From NCBI RefSeq assembly GCF_000379625.1, contig NZ_KB903229.1, positions 40,246-104,245 on the forward strand: a stretch of 64,000 nucleotides of DNA. Reading direction: 5' to 3'. The notes below the pieces were generated by a model. That model was given only the letters and a program-made list of their open reading frames with translations, was not told the DNA's origin and searched no databases. The position numbers and the translations under genes are program-made. This DNA is from Actinomycetospora chiangmaiensis DSM 45062. GTDB lineage: Bacteria; Actinomycetota; Actinomycetes; Mycobacteriales; Pseudonocardiaceae. Below, piece after piece: positions 47,000 through 56,742 of this stretch. How positions within the stretch are numbered: the stretch's first letter is position 1; every line of letters begins with the position of its first letter.

Positions 47000-49372
47000 T
47001 CAGCCCAAGCGCTCGAGCACGGCCGTGAGCACCGCGATCGCGCCGGCCTTGTCGAGCGGGTCGTTCCCGTTGCCGCACTTGGGGGACTGCACGCACGACG
47101 GGCATCCCGACGGGCACTCGCAGTCGGCGATCGCGTCGCGGGTCGCGGTGAGCCACACGCGCAGCGCCTCGTGCCCGCGGTCGGCGAACCCGGCGCCGCC
47201 GGGGTGGCCGTCGTGGACGAAGACGGTCGGGCGGCCGGTGTCGGGGTGCAGGGCGGTGGAGACACCGCCGATGTCCCAGCGGTCGCACGTGGCGACCAGC
47301 GGCATCAACCCGATCGCCGCGTGCTCGGCGGCGTGCAGTGACCCCGGGACCCGTGCGGGGTCGATCCCGATCGCGGTGAGCAGCGACTCGGAGAGCGTGT
47401 ACCAGACCGCCCGCGTCGCGAGGGTCCGCTCCGGGAGGTCCAGCGGCACCTGCTCGACGATCTGCCCCGACGGCATGCGCCGCAGGTAGCCGACGACCTG
47501 TTCGGTCACCTCGACCGTGCCCAGGCAGACCTGCAGCTCCGGGCCGTCCTCGCACGCGGCCCCGTACGACTCGCACTGCTCGGTGTGCACCACGGCGATG
47601 TCGGTGACCGACCGCGACTGGGTGGTCCACTCCGGTTCCTCGGCGTGGACGTGGGCGATGTTCTCCTCGAGGTCCAGGGAGTCGACCACGTAGCTCACGC
47701 CCTGGTGCAGGTGCACCGCGCCCTCGTGCACGGTCGAGTGCGCGGCCCCGGGGTCGACGGTGCCCAACATGCGGCCGGTGTCGGTCTCGACGATCACCAC
47801 CTGCTCGCCGCCCGAGCCGCGGATGTCGACGCCGTGGTGCGGGGTCTCCGTGGGCAGCGCCCAGAACCACCCGCCGCGACGGTGCCGCAGCAGGCCCTCG
47901 GCGACGAGATCGGCCAGGACGTCCCCGCTGCCCGGGAACACCTCGGCCACGTCCGCGGCGGTCAGCGGCATCTCCGACGCGGCGCAGGCCAGGTGCGGGG
48001 CCAGCACGTAGGGGTTGGTCGGGTCGAGCACGCACCGCTCCAGGGGCGCGCCCAGCAGGGCGGCGGGGTGGTGGACGAGGAAGGTGTCCAGCGGGTCGTC
48101 GCGGGCGACCAGCAGCACGAGCGCGTCGTCGCCGGAGCGCCCCGCCCGCCCGGCCTGCTGCCAGAACGATGCCCGCGTGCCCGGGAAGCCGGCGACCACG
48201 ACGGCGTCGAGCCCCGCGATGTCGATGCCCAGCTCGAGGGCGTTCGTGGTGGCGACGCCGCGGAGCTCCCCGGTCAGCAACGACTGCTCGAGCGCGCGCC
48301 GCTCCTCGGGCAGGAACCCGGCGCGGTAGGCCGCGACCCGCCGGGCGAGGTCGGGGTCGACCTCCGCGAGCACCCGTCGCGCCCCGAGTGCGGTCAGCTC
48401 CGCGCCACGCCGCGAGCGGACGAACGCGAGCGACCGGGCGCCCTCCACCACGAGGTCGGCGAGGATCCGGGCGGTCTCGGCACCCGCCGAGCGCCGCACT
48501 GGCGCGCCGTTCTCCCCGGTGATCTCCTCGAGCAGCGGCGGCTCCCACAGCCCGACCGCCCGGGCGCCGCGGGGCGAGGCGTCCTCGGTGACCCCGACGA
48601 CGTCGAGCCCGGTCAGCGCCGACGCCGACGCCGCCGCGTCGGACATGGTGGCCGAGGCCAGCACGAACACCGGCTTCGCCCCGTAGCGGGCGCACACCCG
48701 ACGCAGCCGCCGCAGCAGCAGCGCGACGTGGGACCCGAACACCCCGCGGTAGGCGTGGGCCTCGTCGATCACGACGAATCGGAGCCGGCGCAGGAACGTC
48801 GTCCAGCGCCCGTGCCGGGGCAGCACCCCGCGGTGGAGCATGTCGGGGTTCGTGAAGATCCACCGTGCGGTGCGGCGGATGGCGTCCCGCTCGGCGTACG
48901 GGGTGTCCCCGTCGTAGGAGGAGGCCCGCAGGCCCGCCTCGCCGCCCGGGTCGAGCGCCCGCGCCGCCCGCAGCTGGTCGGCGCCGAGGGCCTTGGTCGG
49001 CGAGAGGTACAGCGCGGTCGCGCGCGGGTCGGCCGTCAGGCCCGCGACCACCGGCAGCTGATAGGCCAGCGACTTGCCGGACGCGGTGCCCGTGGACACC
49101 ACCACGTGGCGGCCCGCCCAGGCGTGCCCGGCGGCCTCGGCCTGGTGCCGCCACGGCTCCGGGATGCCGCGCGCGGCGAGCCGGGCACGGACGTCGTCGG
49201 GAACCCACTCCGGCCACGGCGCGCGCCGGCCCTCCCGCGCCGGGACCACCTCGGCGTGCGTGAGCGGGTCCTCGCCCTGCGGCGTCCCGGCCAGGACCCG
49301 GCGCAGCAGCGCCGTGCCGCGCCCGTCGTCGGGAATCCCCTCCGCTCGCTCGAGGGCGCCCACCGTGCTCAC
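47000..49372 (-). CDS. DEAD/DEAH-box helicase with DUF1998-type C-terminus (MrfA-like)
   Basis: Superfamily 2 helicase of 790 residues, Rv3649-like. Motifs seen in order are Q-like PWRHQAEAAGHAW, I STGTASGKSLAYQLP, Ia LSPTKALGADQ, II VVIDEAHAYRG, III LASATMSDA, V TTNALELGIDIAG and VI WQQAGRAGRSGDDALV. The C-terminal region ends in a Cys cluster CECPSGCPSCVQSPKCG, the zinc-binding feature of MrfA/Hrq1-type helicases, which act in repair of crosslinks or mitomycin damage. The link to the tad genes is conserved in actinobacteria, hence the name helicase/secretion neighbourhood. The GTG start is at 49372. Confidence 0.93.
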   Translation of the reverse strand: MSTVGALERAEGIPDDGRGTALLRRVLAGTPQGEDPLTHAEVVPAREGRRAPWPEWVPDDVRARLAARGIPEPWRHQAEAAGHAWAGRHVVVSTGTASGKSLAYQLPVVAGLTADPRATALYLSPTKALGADQLRAARALDPGGEAGLRASSYDGDTPYAERDAIRRTARWIFTNPDMLHRGVLPRHGRWTTFLRRLRFVVIDEAHAYRGVFGSHVALLLRRLRRVCARYGAKPVFVLASATMSDAAASASALTGLDVVGVTEDASPRGARAVGLWEPPLLEEITGENGAPVRRSAGAETARILADLVVEGARSLAFVRSRRGAELTALGARRVLAEVDPDLARRVAAYRAGFLPEERRALEQSLLTGELRGVATTNALELGIDIAGLDAVVVAGFPGTRASFWQQAGRAGRSGDDALVLLVARDDPLDTFLVHHPAALLGAPLERCVLDPTNPYVLAPHLACAASEMPLTAADVAEVFPGSGDVLADLVAEGLLRHRRGGWFWALPTETPHHGVDIRGSGGEQVVIVETDTGRMLGTVDPGAAHSTVHEGAVHLHQGVSYVVDSLDLEENIAHVHAEEPEWTTQSRSVTDIAVVHTEQCESYGAACEDGPELQVCLGTVEVTEQVVGYLRRMPSGQIVEQVPLDLPERTLATRAVWYTLSESLLTAIGIDPARVPGSLHAAEHAAIGLMPLVATCDRWDIGGVSTALHPDTGRPTVFVHDGHPGGAGFADRGHEALRVWLTATRDAIADCECPSGCPSCVQSPKCGNGNDPLDKAGAIAVLTAVLERLG

Positions 49373-49592
49373 GCCGTCGAGAAAAGCACACGACCCCGAC
49401 AGCGCTCTGAGCCGGGAAAGAGCCGCATCTCACAGCTTGATCGGGAACCGGGCCCGACGGCTGTCGGACACCCCTCCTACACTGCGACACCTGCCACTTC
49501 GTGCGTACCGCGCGTGGTGGCGATCACTCAGCGCCGAGGACGCCGCCCGCCGGTCTCCCGTCGCCGTCGATCCATTCCAACCGGGAGGCTGG

Positions 49593-51896
49593 ATGCAAGC
49601 GTCCGTCCTCGCTCAGGGAGTCGAGTTCTCCACGAGCGAATACACCGTGGTGAGCGTGGTGGGGGTGATCGCGCTCATCGCTCTCGCCATCGGCTTCGTC
49701 CTGCGCCAGCAGGTACTCGCCGCCGACGAGGGCACGCAGAACATGCGTGACATCGGCCGTGCCGTGCAGGAGGGCGCGCAGGCCTTCCTGCGGCGCCAGT
49801 TCCGCACCCTCGCCCCCTTCATCGTCATCGTCTTCCTGGTGCTGCTCGCGCTGCCGGCGTCCGGCTGGGGCGAGCGGATCGCGCGCTCGATCGCGTTCGT
49901 CGTCGGTGCGCTGTTCTCCATGTCCATCGGTGGCCTGGGCATGAACCTCGCGACCAAGGCGAACATCCGCGTCGCCGCCGCCTCGACGAGGCCGGGCGGC
50001 CGCGACGAGGGCGCCCGGATCGCCTTCCGCACCGGTGGTGTGGTGGGCATGGCGACGGTCGGGCTGGGCCTGCTCGGCGCGTCGGTCGTCGTGCTGATCT
50101 TCGTGCAGGACGCCCCGCGCATTCTCGAGGGCTTCGGCCTCGGCGCCGCGCTGCTCGCGATGTTCATGCGTGTCGGCGGCGGCATCTTCACGAAGGCCGC
50201 GGACGTCGGCGCCGACCTCGTCGGCAAGGTGGAGCAGGGCATCCCGGAGGACGACCCCCGCAACGCCGCGACGATCGCCGACAACGTCGGCGACAACGTG
50301 GGTGACTGCGCGGGCATGGCCGCCGACCTCTTCGAGTCCTACGCGGTGACCCTGGTCGCGGCGCTGATCCTGGGCTCGGTCGCGTTCGGCACCCTCGGCC
50401 TGACCTACCCGCTGATCGTTCCGGCGATCGGCGTCCTGACGGCCATCGTCGGTGTCTTCATCACGCGGACCCGCGAGGGCGAGAACGCGCTGAAGGCGAT
50501 CAACCGCAGCTTCTACATCTCGGCGGGCATCTCGCTGGTGCTCACGATCGTCGCGGCGTTCGTGTACCTGCCCTCGAGCTTCACCCAGCTGCCCGGCGTG
50601 AACGCCCAGTCCGTCGGTGACCTCGCCGCCGCCGGCAACCCGGCGGTCATCGCCGCCATCGCCGTCGCGATCGGCATCGTCCTCGCGATCATCATCCTCG
50701 CGCTGACCGGCTACTACACCGGCACCGAGGACCAGCCGGTCAAGGACGTCGGCACCTCGTCGCTCACCGGCGCGGCCACCGTCATCCTCGCGGGCATCTC
50801 GGTCGGCTTCGAGTCGGCGGTCTACACCGCGATCGTCATCGGTGCGGCCGTCTACGGCGCCTTCCTGCTCTCCGGGTCGGTCATCGTGGCGCTGTTCGCC
50901 GTGGCCCTCGCGGGCACCGGCCTGCTGACCACGGTCGGCGTCATCGTCGCCATGGACACCTTCGGCCCGGTCTCGGACAACGCGCAGGGCATCGCGGAGA
51001 TGTCCGGCGACGTCGAGGGGGCCGGCGCCGACATCCTCACCGAGCTCGACGCGGTGGGGAACACGACCAAGGCCATCACCAAGGGCATCGCGATCGCGAC
51101 CGCCGTCCTCGCCGCCACGGCGCTGTTCGGCTCGTACAACGACGCGATCCGGCAGGCCTACCAGCAGGTCGGCCAGCAGGTGAGCGACATCTACAACGTC
51201 ACGGCCCCGAACCTGCTCGTCGGTGTCGTGCTCGGCGCGGCCGTCGTGTTCATGTTCTCCGGTCTCGCCGTGAACGCCGTGTCCCGCGCCGCGGGTGCGG
51301 TGGTCTACGAGGTGCGGCGCCAGTTCCGCACCAAGCCCGGGATCATGACGTTCGAGGAGCGGCCCGAGTACGGCCGCGTGGTCGACCTCTGCACCCGCGA
51401 CGCGCTGCGTGAGCTCGCGACGCCGGGTCTGCTCGCGATCCTCGCCCCGATCGCCGTCGGCTTCGGCCTCGGCGTCGGTCCGCTCGCCGGATATCTCGGC
51501 GGCGCGATCGCGGCGGGCACGCTCATGGCGGTCTTCCTCGCGAACTCGGGCGGCGCCTGGGACAACGCGAAGAAGCTCGTGGAGGACGGCAACCACGGTG
51601 GCAAGGGGTCGGACGCCCACGAGGCGACGATCATCGGCGACACCGTCGGTGACCCCTTCAAGGACACCGCGGGCCCGTCGATCAACCCGCTGATCAAGGT
51701 CATGAACCTCGTCTCGGTGCTCATCGCCCCGGCCGTGGTCGTGCTCTCGGTCGGTCCGGACGCCAACCCGGTGGTGCGCATCGTCATCGCCGTCGTGGCG
51801 CTCATCGGCATCGCGGTCGCGGTGTACATCTCGAAGCGCCGCTCGACGGCGATCGCGGACTCCAACACCGACGCGCCCTCGCCGGCCTCGGTGTAG
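49593..51896 (+). CDS. hppA: Membrane-bound H+-translocating pyrophosphatase (K+-independent type)
   Basis: A 767-residue integral membrane pyrophosphatase with about 16 transmembrane helices that couples pyrophosphate hydrolysis to proton export. Substrate motifs are FTKAADVGADLVGKVEQGIP, DDPRNAATIADNVGDNVGD and GDTVGDPFKDTAGPS. At the cation-specificity site it has Lys (about 493, GNTTKAITKG), which marks the K+-independent class. GGGAGG is five bases before the ATG. TACACT at 49478-49483 is a possible -10 box, leaving a leader of about 100 bases. It has no counterpart at this site in M. tuberculosis. A hairpin terminator follows. Confidence 0.96.
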   Translation: MQASVLAQGVEFSTSEYTVVSVVGVIALIALAIGFVLRQQVLAADEGTQNMRDIGRAVQEGAQAFLRRQFRTLAPFIVIVFLVLLALPASGWGERIARSIAFVVGALFSMSIGGLGMNLATKANIRVAAASTRPGGRDEGARIAFRTGGVVGMATVGLGLLGASVVVLIFVQDAPRILEGFGLGAALLAMFMRVGGGIFTKAADVGADLVGKVEQGIPEDDPRNAATIADNVGDNVGDCAGMAADLFESYAVTLVAALILGSVAFGTLGLTYPLIVPAIGVLTAIVGVFITRTREGENALKAINRSFYISAGISLVLTIVAAFVYLPSSFTQLPGVNAQSVGDLAAAGNPAVIAAIAVAIGIVLAIIILALTGYYTGTEDQPVKDVGTSSLTGAATVILAGISVGFESAVYTAIVIGAAVYGAFLLSGSVIVALFAVALAGTGLLTTVGVIVAMDTFGPVSDNAQGIAEMSGDVEGAGADILTELDAVGNTTKAITKGIAIATAVLAATALFGSYNDAIRQAYQQVGQQVSDIYNVTAPNLLVGVVLGAAVVFMFSGLAVNAVSRAAGAVVYEVRRQFRTKPGIMTFEERPEYGRVVDLCTRDALRELATPGLLAILAPIAVGFGLGVGPLAGYLGGAIAAGTLMAVFLANSGGAWDNAKKLVEDGNHGGKGSDAHEATIIGDTVGDPFKDTAGPSINPLIKVMNLVSVLIAPAVVVLSVGPDANPVVRIVIAVVALIGIAVAVYISKRRSTAIADSNTDAPSPASV

Positions 51897-51904
51897 TCCC
51901 ACTC

Positions 51905-51943
51905 CACGAGGGGCGTCGTCCGATCCGGACGGCGCCCTTCGTG
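51905..51943 (+). terminator. Terminator after the pyrophosphatase gene
   Basis: A stem of about 18 pairs including two wobble-type positions (51905-51922 with 51926-51943) and a 3-base loop starts eight bases after the stop codon. Confidence 0.7.
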
Positions 51944-52034
51944 CTGTCCAGCGACCGGCACGGGCCGGCAGCGACCGGCCGGGGACGGCGGCGAGCGCCG
52001 GACACGCCACGACCGGCGCGTGATCGTCCACGGT

Positions 52035-52054
52035 TCGAACGCATGTTCTAGAGT
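52035..52054 (+). promoter_or_regulatory. Candidate LexA (SOS) box overlapping the -10 element
   Basis: TCGAACGCATGTTCTA at 52035-52050 matches the actinobacterial LexA operator TCGAAC-N4-GTTCGA with one mismatch. It overlaps a TAGAGT -10 box at 52049-52054, eight bases before the GTG of the next gene. Binding here would block transcription. Confidence 0.5.
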
Positions 52055-52062
52055 GCGGGCGC

Positions 52063-52887
52063 GTGGGGCAGATGTCGTTCTACTCGGCGGACGCCCTGCC
52101 GCGCGCGATCACCGACCTCGAGGGCGTGCTCTGTGCCGGCGGGGGCATGTCCCTGTTCGGCCGCGGCACGGCCGCGCGCCTCACGATCGTCCTCGGTGCC
52201 CCGCCCGAACCCCCGGGGACGGAGGAGAGCGAGGAGGACGTTCCCGACGACGAGCCGGTGCCGGTCGAGCAGCACCACGCACGCCCGGAGCCGACGACGG
52301 AGGCGCCGACCCGCGTCTGGGACGAGGGCGTCGACGAGGTCTACGACGACGACCTCCCCGTGCGCGACGACGGGCCACCCGCCGACTCCCCGGCGGAGCC
52401 GCCCCCGGTGGCGCCCGAGCCGGCGCCACCCGTCGTCGGGGACCCGATGACGGAATGGCGCGCGCACGCCCTGTGCTGTGCCTTCCGGGGCCGCGGGGTC
52501 CCGGCCGAGGTGGACCGGCTGCCCGACGGCCGGCCGGTCGTCCGGAGCGCGTTCCGGGCCGACCTGCTGCCGCTCGCGCAGCACTGGCACACCGAGCCCA
52601 AGCACGTGCCCGATCCCCTCCAGCTGGACGGGCCCCGGCTGCGGCTCTGGGTCCTAGCCGCCGGGCGGTGGGCGGGGCGTGCCTACACTCTCGGTCTGGA
52701 CCCGCTGGCACCGACGACCCACGAGCCCCTGCTCACGGCCTGTCAGCGGGCGGGCCTCGGCGCCTCCCTCGCCGGGGACATCGACGACCCCGTCCTCAAG
52801 ATCGTCGGGCGGGCGCGACAGCGCCGGCTCGCCGAACTGGTCGGGGACCGGCCACGGCATCTCCACGACGGGGTGTGGCCGGACTGA
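52063..52887 (+). CDS. Conserved actinobacterial protein of unknown function (Rv3647c position)
   Basis: A 274-residue protein. The N-terminal about 45 residues (MSFYSADALPRAITDLEGVLCAGG) and the C-terminal half (WRAHALCCAFRGRGVPAEV, RSAFRADLLPLAQHW, LRLWVLAAGRWAG) look folded; between them lies an acidic, Pro-rich stretch of about 80 residues. No motif reveals a function. It occupies the place of Rv3647c, upstream of topA and beyond the helicase, though I cannot align the two here. The promoter shows a possible LexA box and the mRNA is probably leaderless, so a DNA-damage connection is possible but unproved. Confidence 0.75.
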   Translation: MGQMSFYSADALPRAITDLEGVLCAGGGMSLFGRGTAARLTIVLGAPPEPPGTEESEEDVPDDEPVPVEQHHARPEPTTEAPTRVWDEGVDEVYDDDLPVRDDGPPADSPAEPPPVAPEPAPPVVGDPMTEWRAHALCCAFRGRGVPAEVDRLPDGRPVVRSAFRADLLPLAQHWHTEPKHVPDPLQLDGPRLRLWVLAAGRWAGRAYTLGLDPLAPTTHEPLLTACQRAGLGASLAGDIDDPVLKIVGRARQRRLAELVGDRPRHLHDGVWPD

Positions 52888-53053
52888 CGGATCCGATTCA
52901 GGGTCGTGACCAGCGGGAATCGGTGGGTGACCCGGGAACGACCGCGCCGTGGGCGACGTTCTCGATGGCACGAGGGTCGCCGTGAGGCACACTGGCGACC
53001 AGTGAGGGCCCCGACAGCGGGCCGTCACGAGGCGACGAGACGAGGCATGACTG

Positions 53054-56011
53054 GTGGCAGCGCGAGAGGCAGCGGCTGGGAAATCGGCGTCGGGATCGGC
53101 ACGGAGCGCGACCGCGACGGCGGACCCGGCGACGGTCGACGAGACGACCGCCCCGGCCCAGCGGGCCCGCGCGTCGAGCACGCGCAGGAGCACGGCGAAG
53201 GGTGGCGGCCGCAAGAACGGCGGCAACACGGCGACGCCGGCCGGTGACGGCAACCGGCGGCTGGTGATCGTCGAGTCGCCGGCCAAGGCCCGCAAGATCG
53301 CCGACTACCTCGGCTCGAGCTACATCGTCGAGTCCAGCCGCGGCCACATCCGCGACCTGCCGCGCGGCGCCGCCGACGTGCCCGCCAAGTACAAGGGCGA
53401 GAGCTGGGCGCGCCTCGGCGTCGACGTCGACAACTCCTTCGAGCCGCTCTACATCGTCACGCCGGACAAGAAGTCGACGGTCACCGAGCTCAAGGACGCC
53501 CTCAAGGAGGTCGACGAGCTCTACCTCGCGACGGACGGCGACCGCGAGGGCGAGGCCATCGCCTGGCACCTGCTCGAGACCCTCAAGCCGAAGGTCCCGG
53601 TCCGGCGGATGGTCTTCCACGAGATCACCGAGTCGGCGATCCGTGCCGCCGCCGCGAACCCGCGCGAGCTGGACCACGACCTGGTCGACGCGCAGGAGAC
53701 CCGCCGCATCCTCGACCGGCTCTACGGCTACGAGGTCAGCCCCGTGCTGTGGAAGAAGGTCATGCCGAAGCTCTCGGCGGGCCGGGTGCAGTCGGTGGCG
53801 ACCCGCGTCATCGTCGAGCGGGAGCGCGAGCGCATGGCGTTCGTGTCCGCCGGCTACTGGGGCATCGACGCGACGCTCAACACCAACAAGGCCGAGGGCA
53901 CCGGCAACACCTCGACGTTCAGGGCGTCGCTGACCAAGGTCGACGACCGCCGGGTGGCCACGGGCCGCGACTTCGACGCCCGCGGACAGCTCAAGTCCGA
54001 CGACGTGTACCGGCTCGACGAGGCGACCGCCCGCCGGCTGACCGAGGCCCTCGGGTCGAGCGACTACACGGTCGCGTCGGTCGAGGACAAGCCGTACACG
54101 CGCAAGCCCTACGCGCCGTTCATGACCTCCACGCTCCAGCAGGAGGGTGGCCGCAAGCTGCGGTTCTCATCCGAGCGGACGATGCGCACCGCGCAGCGGC
54201 TGTACGAGAACGGCTACATCACCTACATGCGTACGGACTCCACGACGCTCTCGGAGACCGCCATCAACGCCGCGCGCAGCCAGGCGCGCGACCTGTACGG
54301 CGCCGAGAACGTCGCGGAGCAGCCGCGCCAGTACACGCGCAAGGTGAAGAACGCCCAGGAGGCCCACGAGGCCATCCGGCCCGCCGGGGACACCTTCCGG
54401 ACGCCGGGTCAGGTCGCCGGCGAGCTCGGCGGCGACGAGTTCCGGCTCTACGAGCTGATCTGGCAGCGGACCATCGCGAGCCAGATGCGCGACGCCCGCG
54501 GCACGACGATGACGGTGCGGATCGAGGCGACCGCCGCGACCGGCGAGGCCTGCACCTTCACGACGTCGGGTCGCACCATCACCTTCCCCGGCTTCCTGCG
54601 GGCCTACGTCGAGACCGTCGACGAGCTCGAGGGCGGACAGGCCGACGACGCCGAGTCGCGGCTGCCGCGCCTGGCCGAGGGACAGGGCCTCACGGCCGAC
54701 CGGCTCGAGCCGTCGGGTCATGCCACGAGCCCGCCCGCGCGCTACACCGAGGCGAGCCTCGTCAAGACCCTGGAGGAGCGCGGCATCGGCCGCCCGTCGA
54801 CGTACGCGTCGATCATCAACACCATCCAGGAGCGCGGCTACGTCTGGAAGAAGGGCAGCGCGCTCGTCCCCAGCTGGATCGCGTTCGCCGTCATCGGGCT
54901 GATGGAGAAGCACTTCGGCCGGCTGGTCGACTACGACTTCACCGCCACCCTCGAGGACGAGCTCGACGCGATCGCCTCCGGGAACGCGCAGCGCCAGACC
55001 TGGCTCTCGCACTTCTACTTCGGGGGCGACGGCGAGGCCACGAACGGGTCGGCCGGCGACGGTGTCGAGGCGTCCATGACGCAGCTCGGCGGCCTGAAGA
55101 AGCTGGTGGGCGACAACCTCGAGGGCATCGACGCCCGCGAGGTCAACTCGCTGCCGATCGTGGTCGACGACGAGGGCCGCGACATCGTCGTGCGGGTCGG
55201 CCGCTACGGGCCCTACCTCGAGCGGACGATCACCGAGGACGGCGAGGAGCGCTCCCAGCGGGCGAACCTGCCCGAGGACCTGCCGCCCGACGAGCTCGAC
55301 CTGGCGCTGGCCGAGCAGCTCTTCGCCACGCCGCAGGAGGGCCGCTCGCTCGGCACCGACCCGGATTCGGGCCACGAGATCCTCGCCAAGGAGGGCCGCT
55401 TCGGGCCCTACGTCACCGAGGTGCTGCCCGAGGGCGCGAAGGAGAAGCCGCGCACCGGCTCGCTGTTCAAGTCGATGACGCTCGCCGAGATCACCCTCGA
55501 CGACGCGCTGAAGCTCCTGAGTCTCCCGCGCGTCGTCGGGAAGGACCCGGAGTCCGGCGTCGAGATCACCGCGCAGAACGGCCGCTACGGGCCCTACATC
55601 AAGAAGGACAAGGACTCGCGGTCGCTCGACAGCGAGGACAAACTCTTCACGGTGACGCTGGAGGAGGCGCAGAAGATCTTCGCGCAGCCCAAGCAGCGGG
55701 GCCGGGCCGCGGCGAAGCCGCCGCTCAAGGAGCTGGGCAAGGACCCGGTGTCGGGCGAGCCGATGGTCGTCAAGGACGGCCGCTTCGGCCCCTACGTCAC
55801 CGACGGCACCGGCTACAACGCCTCGCTGCGCAAGGGCGACAGCGTCGAGACGCTGACCGACGAGCGGGCCGCGGAGCTCCTCGCCGAGAAGCGCGCGAAG
55901 GGGCCGGCCCCGAAGAAGGCGACGGCCGCCAAGGCGGCCCCGGCCAAGAAGGCGCCCGCGAAGAAGGCCCCCGCCAAGAAGGCGAGCCCCCGGAAGTCGC
56001 CGACGACCTGA
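53054..56011 (+). CDS. topA: DNA topoisomerase I
   Basis: Type IA topoisomerase of 985 residues that relaxes negative supercoils. An N-terminal extension of about 65 Ala/Thr/Arg-rich residues precedes the TOPRIM domain (RLVIVESPAKARKIADYLG, YLATDGDREGEAIAWHL). The catalytic Tyr is about 391 (GYITYMRTDST). The C-terminal region has actinobacterial GR(F/Y)GPY repeats in place of zinc fingers and ends in an Ala/Lys-rich tail (KKAPAKKAPAKKA) that promotes processive DNA contact. The GTG start at 53054 is tentative because the N-terminal extension is not conserved. The stop is one base from that of the convergent DUF998 gene. Confidence 0.96.
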   Translation: MAAREAAAGKSASGSARSATATADPATVDETTAPAQRARASSTRRSTAKGGGRKNGGNTATPAGDGNRRLVIVESPAKARKIADYLGSSYIVESSRGHIRDLPRGAADVPAKYKGESWARLGVDVDNSFEPLYIVTPDKKSTVTELKDALKEVDELYLATDGDREGEAIAWHLLETLKPKVPVRRMVFHEITESAIRAAAANPRELDHDLVDAQETRRILDRLYGYEVSPVLWKKVMPKLSAGRVQSVATRVIVERERERMAFVSAGYWGIDATLNTNKAEGTGNTSTFRASLTKVDDRRVATGRDFDARGQLKSDDVYRLDEATARRLTEALGSSDYTVASVEDKPYTRKPYAPFMTSTLQQEGGRKLRFSSERTMRTAQRLYENGYITYMRTDSTTLSETAINAARSQARDLYGAENVAEQPRQYTRKVKNAQEAHEAIRPAGDTFRTPGQVAGELGGDEFRLYELIWQRTIASQMRDARGTTMTVRIEATAATGEACTFTTSGRTITFPGFLRAYVETVDELEGGQADDAESRLPRLAEGQGLTADRLEPSGHATSPPARYTEASLVKTLEERGIGRPSTYASIINTIQERGYVWKKGSALVPSWIAFAVIGLMEKHFGRLVDYDFTATLEDELDAIASGNAQRQTWLSHFYFGGDGEATNGSAGDGVEASMTQLGGLKKLVGDNLEGIDAREVNSLPIVVDDEGRDIVVRVGRYGPYLERTITEDGEERSQRANLPEDLPPDELDLALAEQLFATPQEGRSLGTDPDSGHEILAKEGRFGPYVTEVLPEGAKEKPRTGSLFKSMTLAEITLDDALKLLSLPRVVGKDPESGVEITAQNGRYGPYIKKDKDSRSLDSEDKLFTVTLEEAQKIFAQPKQRGRAAAKPPLKELGKDPVSGEPMVVKDGRFGPYVTDGTGYNASLRKGDSVETLTDERAAELLAEKRAKGPAPKKATAAKAAPAKKAPAKKAPAKKASPRKSPTT

Positions 56012-56012
56012 G

Positions 56013-56711
56013 TCACCCGGCGGGCGTCAGCAACGGCGTCCGCCGGTACAGGTCCAGGCTCGTGAGCGCGAGCCACGTCCAGGCGAGGATCACCGCGATC
56101 CAGAAGCCGATCACGACGACGGGTGCGGAGTTCCCGCTCGAGACGCCGACGAACGCGACGAGGAAGAGCACCCCGGCGACGCGGCCGAACCAGGGCCGTC
56201 CTGCGGGGACGGCGAAGCACGCCCCGACGAGGCACAGGAAACCGAGCCCGGCGACCACGACGTGCCCGATCCCGCCCACGGACACGACCGCCGGCGGGCC
56301 GTCCGGGGTGCCGGGCGGGAAGCCGTTCATCGGGTCGGCCACGAAGACGCCGGCCAGGGCGAGACCGATTCCGTAGCCGACGACGAGCCACCCGCTCCAG
56401 GGACGTCGGTCCCGCAGCGTCCGCAACGCGCGCGTCACGCCGACGCCCGCGGCCGCCGTCATGAGCCCGCAGACGACGAACGTCGCGATCTGCACCCACC
56501 CGAAGGGGCCGTTCGCGAGCAGCGAGACGTCGTCGCGCGCGAGGTCGAACCCGTCGCGGACCAGGCCCTGCACGAGCGCCGACACGACGTAGAGCGGACC
56601 GGCGACGAGGCCGTAGCCGAGCAGCGAGCGCGTCACCGCGGCGTGGCGGTCGGCGTTCCCGCGGCCCACGAGGGGGCTGCCGGAGGGGCCGGTCGGGCGG
56701 GAGGTGGTCAT
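56013..56711 (-). CDS. DUF998-family integral membrane protein
   Basis: A 232-residue protein with six predicted transmembrane helices (for example LGYGLVAGPLYVVSALVQGL, FVVCGLMTAAAGVGVTRAL, GFWIAVILAWTWLALTSL). The first loop contains DGFDLARDDVSLLANGPFGW, which is the hallmark of DUF998 proteins. The function is unknown. It is divergent from a TetR gene with a large dyad in the 71-bp promoter gap, so it is probably repressed by that regulator. Confidence 0.85.
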   Translation of the reverse strand: MTTSRPTGPSGSPLVGRGNADRHAAVTRSLLGYGLVAGPLYVVSALVQGLVRDGFDLARDDVSLLANGPFGWVQIATFVVCGLMTAAAGVGVTRALRTLRDRRPWSGWLVVGYGIGLALAGVFVADPMNGFPPGTPDGPPAVVSVGGIGHVVVAGLGFLCLVGACFAVPAGRPWFGRVAGVLFLVAFVGVSSGNSAPVVVIGFWIAVILAWTWLALTSLDLYRRTPLLTPAG

Positions 56712-56742
56712 CACGAGCCCCTCTGGACTGATCAGTACCGAG

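Noticed and set aside
46673..47341. Possible gene on the plus strand across the hairpin array
   Set aside because: It runs into the helicase on the opposite strand, has no ribosome site and no recognisable protein features.
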